A DNA stretch of 64,000 nucleotides from Erpobdella octoculata (taxonomy: Eukaryota > Annelida > Clitellata > Hirudinida > Erpobdellidae), in the NCBI GenBank assembly GCA_963978895.1, contig OZ022240.1, positions 18,354,136 through 18,418,135 of the forward strand, read 5' to 3'. A program made the position numbers and the translations under genes. How positions within the stretch are numbered: position 1 is the first letter of the stretch; every line of letters begins with the position of its first letter. This document shows, one piece after another, positions 11,556 to 23,182 of the stretch. The notes beneath the pieces were generated by a model. It was not told the DNA's origin. It saw nothing but the letters and a program-made list of their open reading frames with translations, and searched no databases.

Positions 11556-14500
11556 ATGTCTTGTATATTTCGTGAAGTTCATCCGTCAACTGGAGTTGAA
11601 CTTGCTGTTGTTTGTAATTTCCTTAACATGTTTGAAGAAAATCTTGTGGTGTACACTTCAAAAGAGCTGCAAGTTTATAGGTTGATCAATAACGTTGAAT
11701 CTCCAGCTGATAAATGTAACAGCAACAAGACAAAACTAGAATGTTTAGCTGTTTTTGAGCTTCTAGATAATATTATTTCTATTGATTGTATTAAATCAAA
11801 TAAGTGTCCTGATGCTCTAGTTTTAAGCGTCGGAGAGGCTAAATTTATTGTTGTCCAATACGATCGCGAGAACCATAATTTAAAAACGTTGTCGACTCAT
11901 CATTTTGAAAATGATGAACTGAATGAAAAAAGAATAAAGTTTAAGAACAACCAGCCTCTAGTTAGGTGCGATCATAACTCGAAGTGCTCGGCAATGCTGC
12001 TCTATGGCAATGTGATAGCCATCTTGCCCTTTACCGAGATTAATGACTGCTTAAAGTCATTGCCATCTTATACAATAGATCTAAAAAAGTTGAGCAATGT
12101 CGAAAATGTTATAGACTTTCAATTCCTTCACGGACACTCTGATCCCACTCTGGCCATTCTGTACGAGGCGGTACCTACGTGGACCGGTACAAACATGTGC
12201 TCTTTAATTGTTGTATCGCTCAATACAGAAGTAAGAAAAAACAAAATCATATGGTCCCTTAACAAACTCCCTTGCGAACCTTTAAAAATAGTTTCCGTTC
12301 CCAGGCCATTTGGTGGAGTTTTGATCTTTGCTGTAAATTCAGTGTATTATTTTAATCAAGGCTCTTTGCCACAAGGAACGTCTCTGAACAGTATTGGATC
12401 AACTCGGTCAAACTTTGCCTGAAGACTCAAGATGACGCTTTGTTTACGTTAGATGGGGCTCAGATATGTTTCTTAGAAAATAACAGTTTTTTAGTTTCTC
12501 TCAAAAACGGTGATGTATACATTTTGATGCTGCTGCATGACAACTCCAGTGTGGTCAAAGGATTCAGTTTTCATAAAGTAGCAACTTGTGTTATTCCGAC
12601 TTGTATATGTATTGTCGAAAAACGTTATTTATTTATCGGATCGCGTCTGGGAAATTCATTGCTTCTCATGTGCAGTTCTCATCTTGAAAGTTGTGATTTC
12701 GAGATGAAAAATCAATCAGACGATTTGATTGTAATTAGCAACCAAGAGCAATTTCAAAATGAATACGTTTATCACACTCTGGAAGTTTGCGACAGTTTGA
12801 TTAACATAGGTCCTTGTCAAAATTCAATGATAGGCTATGCTTCATCGGTTTCACAAGCTTTTTGCTGCACTGAAGTTCCTCAAGCCGAAATAGTGACAAC
12901 CACTGGATATGGCCTGAGTGGTGCCATATCCGTGCTTCAGAAAAGCATAAAACCTGAAGTTTTAGCATCATTCAAAATTCAAAATTGCGTCGACATGTGG
13001 ACGGCTGCTGAACAAAACGGTTCAATAATAATGATTATGAGTGAAGTTAATTCCACAAAGATTCTGAGAGCTGGTGCTGACATCTCCGAAATAGAGCAGA
13101 GTGGTTTTGTAACTAACACACCAACCATATTTGCAGGCAATATTGGAATAAATGGTTTTATTATTCAAGTAACAGCTAATGAAGTCAGATTGCTCGAAGG
13201 TGTAAAATGTCTGCAACAAGTGAAGCTCATTGGTGAGTCACCCGTTATCAGCTGCTCTATTGTCGACATGTATTTGGCACTACTCACTTCTTCTCAGCAA
13301 CTTATCTTTCTGACATTAAAACCTCTTCCAAATAGACATTCATTCAGACTCGCTATCAGTAAACCAACCGCTTTGAAAAGTTTGAAGGTAGTCGCAATGA
13401 CCCTTTACAAAGACGAGTCATGTAAATTTACTACAAAGGACTTTCTTGATTTTTCAAAAATTAGTAGCTCTTTAATTAAGCCAGAATTTAACAATAACAC
13501 AGATACTCACAAAATAATGTCCAGGCCATCATTCTACTGGTTGACAACTTGCCATGACGACGGATCTCTGAATATTTTTTCAGTCCCAGAATTTGAACTG
13601 GTATTCAAAGCTTCAAACTTTATTAACGGTGATAAAATCATTGTTAACGATCTTGCAATGCCATCAATAAACAACGTTTCAGGACTTAATACTACACATC
13701 CACCCATCAAAGAAATCCTCATGGTAGGAATGGGAAACAAAAAAAGCAGAGCTCATCTCATTGTGGTAGTAAATCAGGAATTAATTATATACGAAGCCTT
13801 CCAGTTTCAAACCTATTGTAAAAAACCAGTTCTTCAGATACGATGGAAAAAAATAATTCACAGCTTAAGCGCTAAAGATATTATATCGCATGACTCCAAC
13901 GAATTAACGGACAATTCAACCACTGAGCAAAACATGGCAAGAAAAAGGAACAACATTTTAAGACAATTTAGAAATGTTGGAGGACTAGATGGAATATTTC
14001 TTTGTGGTTCCCGCCCTCATTGGATTTTTATGACTGACAGAGGAGTCATTAGATTTCATCCTATGGTGATCGATGGACCCATATATTTTCTAGCATCTTT
14101 TCATAGTATCAACTGCCCCAATAGCTTTTTGTACTTTAATTCACAATTTGAACTCCGTGTTTCGAGGCTTTCCACAGATCTGTTATACGATGCACCTTGG
14201 CCTGTTCGCCAGGTACCACTTGAATTCACACCTTATTATGTGACCTACAATGCTCAGAATAAATTATATGTTGTTGCAATGAGCAACGAAGAAGAATGCA
14301 AAAAGTTAGTAAAAATGGTTAGCGAAGATAACGAAGAATTTGAAGAAGTAGAAAGAGATGAAAGGTTTGTTTATCCCAAAATAGAAAAGTTTGCCATTCG
14401 GTTGTACTCATTTCAGGATTGGAAGCAGGTAGTACCAAATTGTAGCTATGAATTTCATGATTACGAAAGGGTGACATCAATGAAGGTAATATCTCTGAAC

Positions 14501-15481
14501 ACAGGAAGTTGTAATAACGATTCAAAAAGTTACATAGTGTGTAGTACTATTTTTTCCTATAATGAAGATATTCCCTGTAAAGGAAGAATTTTAATATTCA
14601 ACATAGTAGACGTAGTACCAGAGCCAGGCATCCCGCTGTCAAAAAACCAACTCAAAATTGAGTACGACATGGTGCAAAAAGGTGGAGTGAGTGCAATAGC
14701 TGGAATTCAAGGATTACTGGTCACGGCCATAGATCAAGAAATTTACATATGGAAATTTGAAAACGAAGACTTGAACAAAGTGGCCTCTATTGATGCGCAG
14801 ATATACACCCATTCAATATGCGTTATTAAGAACCTTTTATATGTTGGAGACCTTGTAAAGAGTGTTAGTCTCTACAGATACGAGAAAGACACTGAAGTTT
14901 TATCTTTGGTAAGCAAAGACGTAAACCCACGAGAAATTTACGCCATAGAGTTTATGATCGAGAACAACGAGCTCTCCTTTTTATGCAGTGACTCAGCAAA
15001 ACGTGTTTCAATTTATTCGTATATGCCCGAGGTTAAAGAGAGTCACGGTGGTCAAAGACTAATCCAGCTGGCCTCTTTCAATGTTGGTAGCCATGTTCAT
15101 TCAATGATGAGAATCAAATGTTTATCAAATGATTCTGAAAATAGTCATGCTACTTACTTCAGCACGTTGGGTGGCAGTCTTGGCTGCGTTGTTCCTTTAT
15201 ATGAGCATTCGCAGAAAAGATTGTTGGCATTGCAGGCTGCTATAACACAATCCAAATCCTTCAAGACTGACACAAGGAATCCGGGATGCGAATTATCTGA
15301 CTCCATCACGTCTGCAGAATACAAGTTCCAACAGAAATGTGTTGTAGACGAAGCTTTACTACTCAAATTTTTGCAACTTGGTTTTGAAGAAAAAAGAAAA
15401 ATTGCTGAAGTTGCGGGAACTACTCTAGAACAGGTTGTTGAAGATCTGATTACTATTGAGCAGCGTTGTTCTCATTTTTGA
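11556..15481 (+). CDS. CPSF1: CPSF1 (CPSF160) homologue, intron-less in view, one frameshift
   Basis: This is the largest subunit of the cleavage and polyadenylation specificity factor, which binds the AAUAAA-recognition module in 3'-end processing in the nucleus. The N-terminus MSCIFREVHPSTGVELAVVC fits the family start, and SRLGNSLLL, VVPEPGIPL, VKSVSLYRYE and a C-terminal DLITIEQRCSHF match CPSF1 motifs along its length. The first frame (288 aa) stops at 12,420-12,422; the second opens just after, with LKTQDD continuing the conserved order. That fits loss of one base near 12,415-12,421. Total is about 1,308 codons against roughly 1,440 in human. No intron is visible, unlike the UQCC4 gene, so it could be an intron-poor native gene with an assembly error or a young retrocopy. 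The start is chosen because homology begins there. Confidence 0.9.
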
Positions 15482-15916
15482 AAACTTTTTGTTAGTATTT
15501 ATTCAAATTACTGTCAATAATTAAAAATAATTATTATTCCATTACTTTTTTTTAATTTATTAAGACAATTTAAGATTTGAAATGTAGTTTTCTTCAAATT
15601 TATAATGAACCAAGCTGAGTTATCCAGCGCTGCTCGAGATTTTTAGAAGTTTTTTTCTTGTTGCTTTGAAATCTTTCTTATTAACTATTTTTTTTCTTGT
15701 ATTTTTATATTGATTGGACAACATTTTAATAAAATATAAAAAATAAAATTGTTTTAACAAGTGAACCGTAAAAACTCCGTTTTTCACGCAAACTTATTTT
15801 TTTTAGTTCAGCATAGGGGGGATACAAGAGAGGTCGTGGGGGTCCGGTCCAGACTACCGGTTTTGTTGAAAAAATTGTCATCTAGGTTTTTACGGGCAGT
15901 AAATAATTGGGTGGGT
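15482..15916. other. CPSF1 3' flank and CTAG-family edge
   Basis: AT-rich 3' flank. AATAAA-like hexamers occur near 15,730-15,750. At about 15,610-15,650 is a diverged CTAGCGGGG-family terminus (GCTGAGTTATCCAGCGCTGC). No gene seen. Confidence 0.5.
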
Positions 15917-16284
15917 GGATGGATGGATGGATGGATGGATGGATGGATGGATGGATGGATGGATGGATGGATGGATGGATGGATGGATGGATGGATGGAT
16001 GGATGGATGGATGGATGGATGGATGGATGGATGGATGGATGGATGGATGGATGGATGGATGGATGGATGGATGGATGGATGGATGGATGGATGGATGGAT
16101 GGATGGATGGATGGATGGATGGATGGATGGATGGATGGATGGATGGATGGATGGATGGATGGATGGATGGATGGATGGATGGATGGATGGATGGATGGAT
16201 GGATGGATGGATGGATGGATGGATGGATGGATGGATGGATGGATGGATGGATGGATGGATGGATGGATGGATGGATGGATGGAT
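15917..16284 (+). repeat. GGAT tetranucleotide array, 92 copies
   Basis: 368 bp of uninterrupted GGAT, then three AGAT units. Trp-Met-Asp-Gly open frames in all three phases are repeat artefacts. Confidence 0.95.
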
Positions 16285-16299
16285 AGATAGATAGATTGT

Positions 16300-16690
16300 T
16301 GATTTTTAAGTGGCAGTTACTCTAATAACCAATCAACCATACTTTCCATTCCATATTTGAGGTCCCAGAAAATAAATTATTTAAATATGGTTGCACGTGT
16401 ATAATTTTAATTTTTTAAAAGATCCCAAATACCAAATTTTAAAACCTTCACATTTTTAGTTTTTTTCCACCCCACATTGGAGGTCCTGGAAACCAAATTT
16501 TCAAACAATGATGAAACACGTATATCATTATTTTTTAAAAAGATACTAATTATTAATTTTTACATCTGTAGCATGTAATATAAGTGCTAAATTTCACGTT
16601 CCTAGGATGAGGCGTTTGAGCTCGGCGTTGATTATCAGTCAGTCAGTCAGTCAGTCATTCAGTTAGTTAGTCAGTCAGTCAGTCAGTCAT
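16300..16690 (+). repeat. ~155-bp tandem-unit element, copy D (fragment)
   Basis: The fragment has two diverged ~155-bp units followed by the conserved 3' block GGATGAGGCGTTTGAGCTCG and a short TCAG array with ATTC/TTAG variants. The 5' terminus is missing. Confidence 0.7.
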
Positions 16691-16697
16691 TTTTTTT

Positions 16698-17086
16698 ATT
16701 ACCAATGCTTTTATTAACTCGTCGTCTCTGTTTCTCTGTCTGTCTGTTTGTTTCTCTGTCTGTCTGTTTGTTTCTCTGTCTGTCTGTTTGTTTCTCTGTC
16801 TGTCTCAAATCTTGCAATCAATTTTTGAGTCACTTCCTGATGATAGATTTTTTTCAAATTTTGCATACATGCTCAAAATAGAAGACAATGCAATATTCAA
16901 TTATTAGTTTTACAATAAGTCAATTAATTTAGTTAATTTTAATTAATTTCGATATTTCGATATAATTAAGATATTTCGACTTTAATATAAAATAAAAGAG
17001 TAATATAAGAAAAAATTGATTGCAAAATTTGTGTTTTAATTACATATAAGAGCATTGGTTTTAAAAATTCGTTTTTAATTTACTTG
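16698..17086 (+). repeat. ~340-bp dispersed repeat, copy 2, with 20-bp expansion
   Basis: Inverted partner of 8,060-8,397. At 16,731-16,805 the motif TTTCTCTGTCTGTCTGTTTG is repeated in tandem, about four units, where copy 1 has one. Confidence 0.8.
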
Positions 17087-17097
17087 TTTATAATAGT

Positions 17098-17185
17098 TTA
17101 TAGTCCTTTACACCAAGTGTTTTAAAACTGAAACGGCTGTGTCAGAAGCACCTAAGTACTTCCAGTCGTTGATCATAATTCAAAC
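17098..17185 (-). repeat. SINE-like family fragment
   Basis: It shares TTTACACCAAGTGTTTTA and AGCACCTAAGTACTTCCAG with the SINE at 5,652-5,825, in reverse orientation and truncated. Confidence 0.7.
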
Positions 17186-17559
17186 CTTGAGCACGGATGG
17201 GTCGACGGATTCTAACCACGGACAGTCTCGTAACTGGTTAGCTAATCCGATGATGATCTCGGAAACGTCTGGCGAGCTTTAGTCACAAAGAAAATTTAAC
17301 GGCAAGAGAGATCTTCTTCCCAAACTTTGCTGGAGAGCACTTTTTTCTTCCTGATACTTAACTCCACCGCTGTCACCAAAATGTCACTGTCTTCCCTGCA
17401 GAAATGACGTGTACACCAGGAAGAAAAGACAACTCGGAACAACAACAAAAAACTGTATTAAAGCGCAGTTAATAAAAAATCAAATACAAAACACGATTTG
17501 AAGCCGACCAGGACATACTATTTAGTATCAGGCGAAGTCCTCGTGTTTTGTATCCCCAC

Positions 17560-18040
<481 letters not shown>

Positions 18041-18676
18041 AATTAATGTCTAGATTCCTGTCTAGACTGAGAGTTTAGACAGGTCGACGGGTGCAAGATA
18101 CACTTGTCAGGAGGTCCAGTAGAGCGACCCCTGACACTCGCCATCCACATCATAGCCTGCCGATTTCATGCTTTTGCTGATGCTATCCCACTGCTTACTT
18201 AGTTTTCCTTTGGGACATCAAAATTTTCATCCCGTTCCTTCCGCACTCAATAAGCAGTTTAGATGCCCAGACTCTAATCTAAACCGTGGTGAATGTGGTC
18301 GCAACCAGAGCGTTCATCAGGTGAATAAAAAATGCGTGACGGAAAATTTTGATGAATTAAAAAACGCTTTGTTGAGTGTAGTTTATAACCTGGTGAGTAA
18401 ACAAGTAAAGATACGAAATAAATTTTTAAAAAATGCTTATATTTGCCTCTATCTGAGTCAACGAACTAAAATTTTTGAATCTAAAACAACCGTTATGCTC
18501 AATCTTGGTAATTATTTTGGACCTCTGGTGACTTATAAATAAACAACCGTACTGGTTAATTATTTTGGACCTTTGGCGACTTATACATAAACAACTTATT
18601 ACAGTCGCTAGATGGCAGGAATTAATTTGATTTGATTAATTTGAATTGATTTAAGGCCTAATTCATGTCGAAAACA
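18041..18676. other. No clear gene; ~45-bp direct duplication
   Basis: An open frame at 18,168-18,542 has no recognised motif. TAATTATTTTGGACCT followed by GACTTATA occurs twice (about 18,510-18,545 and 18,558-18,592), a local direct repeat. It may belong to the LTR or flank of the gypsy element to the right, but I could not define an LTR. Confidence 0.4.
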
Positions 18677-21600
18677 TTAAATTATTGTATTGTCATCCAT
18701 AATACAACTTTGTCTTATTTTGTCAGTTGCAATTTCTGCTATCTTCTTGTCCTGTTGCAGCTGTTTGTCTCTGCAGTGGTCAGGATGCAAATGATCAAGA
18801 CATGTTCTGAGTCTTCTGCCCATGAGTAATTCTGCTGGACTTGATCCTGAGGCTGTTGATGGAGTAATGTGCGAATTTAGCAAAAAAATTCACAATCTGT
18901 GATGCCAATTTCCTGTGATCTTTTTTAGGCGTTTCTTTGTCGTCTGGACGGTCCTCTCAGCTTGGCCGTTGCTTGCAGCATGGTAAGGAGATACTAATAT
19001 AGATTGTATTAGGTTTCTTTTGCAGAACTCTTGGAATTCATTGGGCGTAAATTGTGGTCCGTTGTCTGGCAGTCCATGCGTAGCAAACACTCCTCGGAGA
19101 ACTGTTATAGTACTTTCAGCTGTTGTTGTTTTCATGTGTGCAACATCAATCCATTTCGAGTAAGCGTCCACAATAATAAGAAAATTCTGGCCTTGGAAAG
19201 GTCCGGCAAAATCGATGTTGACCCTAGACCACGGTCGTATAGGAATGTCCCATGGATGAGTGGGAGCGTGCGGTGGTGCGTGTTGATGTATCTGGCAGGT
19301 TTTACGTGTAGAAACAAAGTTTTCAATGTCCTTATCTATGTCGGGCCACCACACATAAGAACGTGCTAAACTTTTTGTTCGTACTATGCCTGGGTGAGCG
19401 ATGTGGAGTTCGTCAAGCACACGTTTACGTCCCTTTGCTGGTATTACCACCCTACTGCCCCAGAGTAAGCAGTGCTTGTGTATAGAAAGCTCATGCTGCT
19501 TCACTGAGTAAGGATGGAACTGTGCTTCTGGTTTCTGTGGCCATCCCCTTTTCACCCAAGTGAAGACTCTGGATAGCTCAGGATCTCGTCGTGTGAGTTG
19601 TGCCACTTCTGAAGCTATCAAGGGTGGTGATGGGAGATCATCTAAGAAAAGACATCTACAGGATCTGACTTATAAGCCTTTGATGGAAAACATGATAAAC
19701 GGCTTAGTGCATCAGCATTTGAGATGATTTTTCTTGGCTTGTGGATTAAGTTGAAATCGTAGGCACTAAGGATAACTGACCATCTTATCATTCTCGGAAA
19801 AATAATATTTGGTGTGGCTTGTTGTGAATGAACAGTCCCAACAACGGTTTGTGGTCTGTTACAAGCAAAAATTTCCTTCCATACAAGAAATTAGGAAACT
19901 TTTTAACTCCAACTACTAGTGCAAGTGCTTCCTTGTCGATCTGAGCGTAGTTACGTTTGGCTGAAGTAAGAGTTCTTGACGCGTAGGCAATCGGTAATTC
20001 TTTCTCTTCATTTGACGTTTGGCTGAGGACTGCTCCAACACCAAAAGGAGATGCATCACAAGTCAACGTAGTGGGTAACTTAGGATCGAATGGGTGAAGA
20101 ACACTGTCGGAAGTCAGCAGTTTCTTCACTGATTGGAAACACTTGTCGTGGTGTTTTGTCCATTTCCATGTAGAACCCTTAATTGTTTAGAAGTCGATGC
20201 AGGGGCTCAGCAACGTCAACTTTTCCTTTCAAGAAACTATTGTAAAAATTAAGCAGTCCCAAAAAAGCTTGCAATTCTGTTTTATTTTCAGGAATCTTAG
20301 CGTCTTGAATTGCGGCTAACTTTTCTTGTGATGGGTGTAGACCAGATGCGTCAATTCTGTATCCTAGAAAATTGATAGATTTTAAGCCGAATATGCATTT
20401 ATCTTTCTTTGCCCGAAGACCAACATTTCTAAAACGTTGCAGAACATCTCGGATGTTTTCTGCTAAGTACTTCAAGAGATGGAGCGTAGATAAGGATGTC
20501 GTCAAAATACGGTGTAACTCCTTCCATGTTGTCTAACAAGTCTTCCATAACCTGTTGAAAAATGCCAGATGAAACACTTATGCCAAACTGAAGTCTCTTC
20601 ACCTTGAAAGCACCTCGATGTGTGATGATCGTCTGTGTGTTAGCTGATTCTTCAGTAACAGGAAGTTGTAGATAAGCTTGGGCCATATCTAATTTTGCAA
20701 AATAGTTTCCACCCACTAACGTGGAAAGCAGGTGTTGCACAGAAGGAATCGGGTATGGGTACTCTGGTAGTCCTCGATTAACTGTGACTTTGTAACCACC
20801 ACACAGTCGTATGTCGCCTGTCGATTTAATTATTGGCACCACAGGTGTTGACCATCTTGAATTTTTGATTGACTCCAAAACACCTTCTTTTGTGAGGCGA
20901 TCAATTTTGTCTTCTATTTTAGCACGCATTGCTAACGGAACGTTTCTGGCTTTGAAATGAAGTGGAGTCGCGTTTGGATCCACTGGTAGAGAGACATGTG
21001 GTTCCTTGTACTTACCTAGAGTTTCTGAAAACACATCACTGAATTCATTGATTAACTGAGAAATTGATGTTTCTTGGAGCTGATTTATTCCTGATATTTC
21101 AAATCCTAAGCTGGGGAACGAATCATATAAATGCAGACTTGCTCTGTGCTCTTTTGTTATGATGAGTTGTAACTTGGCTCTTCGTTGTTTGTACGCTACA
21201 TCTACATTACAGTAGCCCTTGAGCAGAATTACTCGTGCTTGAAAATCCGTTAATGGTAAGTTTGTAACTTTCCTAATAAGTGGACCGGAGTTATTCAATA
21301 GTTGCTTTAAGGTTTGGTGATATATCACAGAGTAGGAGATGGGGGCTTTTTGATCTCTGGGGCACATTGATCTTTTGGAAATAACGTAATAATTTCTAAA
21401 TTAAAAAAATTAAAAAAATTGTTTATGGTTTGTATTTGTTTCCGTAATATTTTTAGTCCTATTTCCTTTTCAACAATCCGCCGCTGAAAGTTGATAAGTA
21501 CGAAGGTTTGATTTGACCGGAGAAAAGTACATCTTCACAACAGTTGAGTTTCTGTAATTACAAATTAAATAAACATTTTTTCGGGAAAATTAATTTTGGA

Positions 21601-22545
21601 TTGTATAAACATGCGTTTAAGGCTTATTTTATGGCATACTTTAATTCTCAAACAACATTTATTGATGAGATATCGCCATTTATAGCGTGGTCCATGTCAT
21701 AGGGGCTCTTTGATCTGTACCAATATGGGGTACGTTGATCTGTTGATCAAAGTGCCCCTTGTACTAGAATACTAAATGTACGCATTCTCCGGGCATTGGA
21801 GATTTAGTGTAGTCCTATAATTTGATATTTTCATTTGTGCAAATGATGACTTATTCCAATTTGAAAAAGATGATATTGTTTGTAAACTTCCAGACCCAAT
21901 TCATCATGGCGGGACTGCTCGAGCCAGTCGTCACTTGGTCTTTGCAGGAGATTTATCCATTTTTCCTAACATGTGTTGAATTTATATAACTTTAATGATT
22001 ATTATTATTAATAAAAGCTATTATACCTGTTTTCATGTGTTTTTTGAGAGAACTGGATGTGGGATCGTACTGAATTTTACTTAGGATCAATGTGCCCCAT
22101 GGGGGGATCATAGTGCCCCATATGCGGGGCACTTTGATCTTTTTTAGGGCTTGCACCAAAGTTCAATTTAAAAATAGTTCTCTTACATTATAAAATGTCA
22201 AACTTAATTGAATACATAGAAGAGATGTTCCTCTCTGTAATTAACAAAAACAAAATAGATTTTTTGAACGGCTTGACGGTTATCGCCAAAAAACCTCAAA
22301 AGATATCAAAAAGCCCCCATCTCCCTATGATGTTCCACTGTCAATTTCCATGGACTATGACTTTTAACTTTTGTTGTTTCGGTCGATTTAGATCATGAAT
22401 GGAGAATTCAGAATGTGAGTTTAGTCGATTTGTAGCAACTGATTTTTCCTTACTGTTGTCTGATTTGCTTCGGCATACTTTTGCAATATGTCCTTTTTTG
22501 TGACACATGTGGCATTCTGCATTTTTAAACTTGCATTGGAGAGGG
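18677..22545 (-). pseudogene. Decayed Ty3/gypsy gag-pol, truncated at its 5' side
   Basis: Read right to left. A CCHC knuckle of gag (CHMCHKKGHIAKVC, about 22,450-22,500) leads to an aspartic protease N-part with D-S-G near 22,335-22,350. It is interrupted by a TA-target element (21,335-22,325). The protease C-part and RT follow in 20,429-21,367, with LDMAQAYLQLPV and YFDD. RNase H is at 19,788-20,129 (TCDASPFGVGAVLSQ, QIDKEALALV). Integrase is at 18,890-19,621, with HIAHPGIVRTKSLAR, the first Asp in NIDFAGP and the Glu in SNGQAER. The final tail is 18,677-18,883. Lesions: frameshift near 20,480, an in-frame stop near 20,178, a short deletion before DNGPQF, and a zinc-finger Cys replaced (STRKTC). 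The element is dead. Confidence 0.85.
21335..22325. mobile_element. TIR element inserted in gypsy protease, TA target
   Basis: Left end GGAGATGGGGGCTTTTTGAT. The right end is its inverted copy with one extra G. TA flanks both sides (21,333-21,334 and 22,326-22,327), as in Tc1/mariner-type insertions. Subterminal motifs with GGGGCACATTGATC and GATCAAAGTGCCCC repeat inside both arms. About 990 bp with no transposase visible, so non-autonomous. The gypsy reading frame continues across it if one TA is counted, which proves insertion. Confidence 0.85.
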
Positions 22546-22555
22546 AGTGATCAGG

Positions 22556-22668
22556 AAACGGCATTAAAGAGGAAGAGGGGAAGGGAGAGGAAGAAAGAGA
22601 GAGGGAGAAACAAACGAGTGAAAATCTTCGAAAAACCCCGGACAACGCTGGATAATCACGCTGGTAAA
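22556..22668 (-). repeat. CTAG-family terminus joined to the gypsy fragment
   Basis: A GGGAAGGGAGAGGAAG-type minisatellite followed by CCCCGGACAACGCTGGATAA is a diverged CTAGCGGGG-family end. It abuts the gag zinc knuckle, so this element cut off the 5' part of the gypsy copy or inserted at its truncation point. Confidence 0.6.
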
Positions 22669-22924
22669 ATATAGAAAAAGTTTAATTTAATTTAATTTCA
22701 TAACTATAGCTTTTAATAAGTATTTTAATAGTTCTTTACTTTTAGCATAGCTTGTATTACTATTTAGGTTTTGAGGTCGTGAGGCACGTTGATTTTATTT
22801 TCGCGTCCGATGCTGTTTTTATTTTTTAACTACAATTTTGTGGCTTCTGACGTGGAGTTTTAAGGTTTGATATTTGAAAATTTCAAATTTAATTATGAGT
22901 TTAAGAACCAGGTTACGTGTGTGA
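22669..22924. other. Intergenic, nothing recognised
   Basis: AT-rich sequence without a gene or a repeat I can name. Confidence 0.5.
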
Positions 22925-23182
22925 AGTTACATTATAATTTATAACTATTATCAAGGCAGTAGGAGTAGGCGCCGGTAGCCGGGGCAATAAGCGGTAAAAT
23001 TGCTACTGAGCCGTCGGTTTTGCCAAAACAATTGATTTTTCGATCAATTGATAAAGATGTACATATTTTGGTAATTTTTCCTACGGACGGCCCGTGCCGA
23101 AAAATAGTCGTATTTTTATTATTTTGAGGTGAATGAAGTTTAGCAACGAAGCGGGAAACGATGTCTATTTTCACTCCAAATC

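Noticed and set aside
15761..16294. Trp-Met-Asp-Gly open frames in three phases
   Set aside because: GGAT tetranucleotide array; open in all phases because the unit has no stop.
18168..18542. 124-aa ORF between TA array and gypsy remnant
   Set aside because: No recognisable domain; overlaps a local duplication; I cannot support it as a gene.
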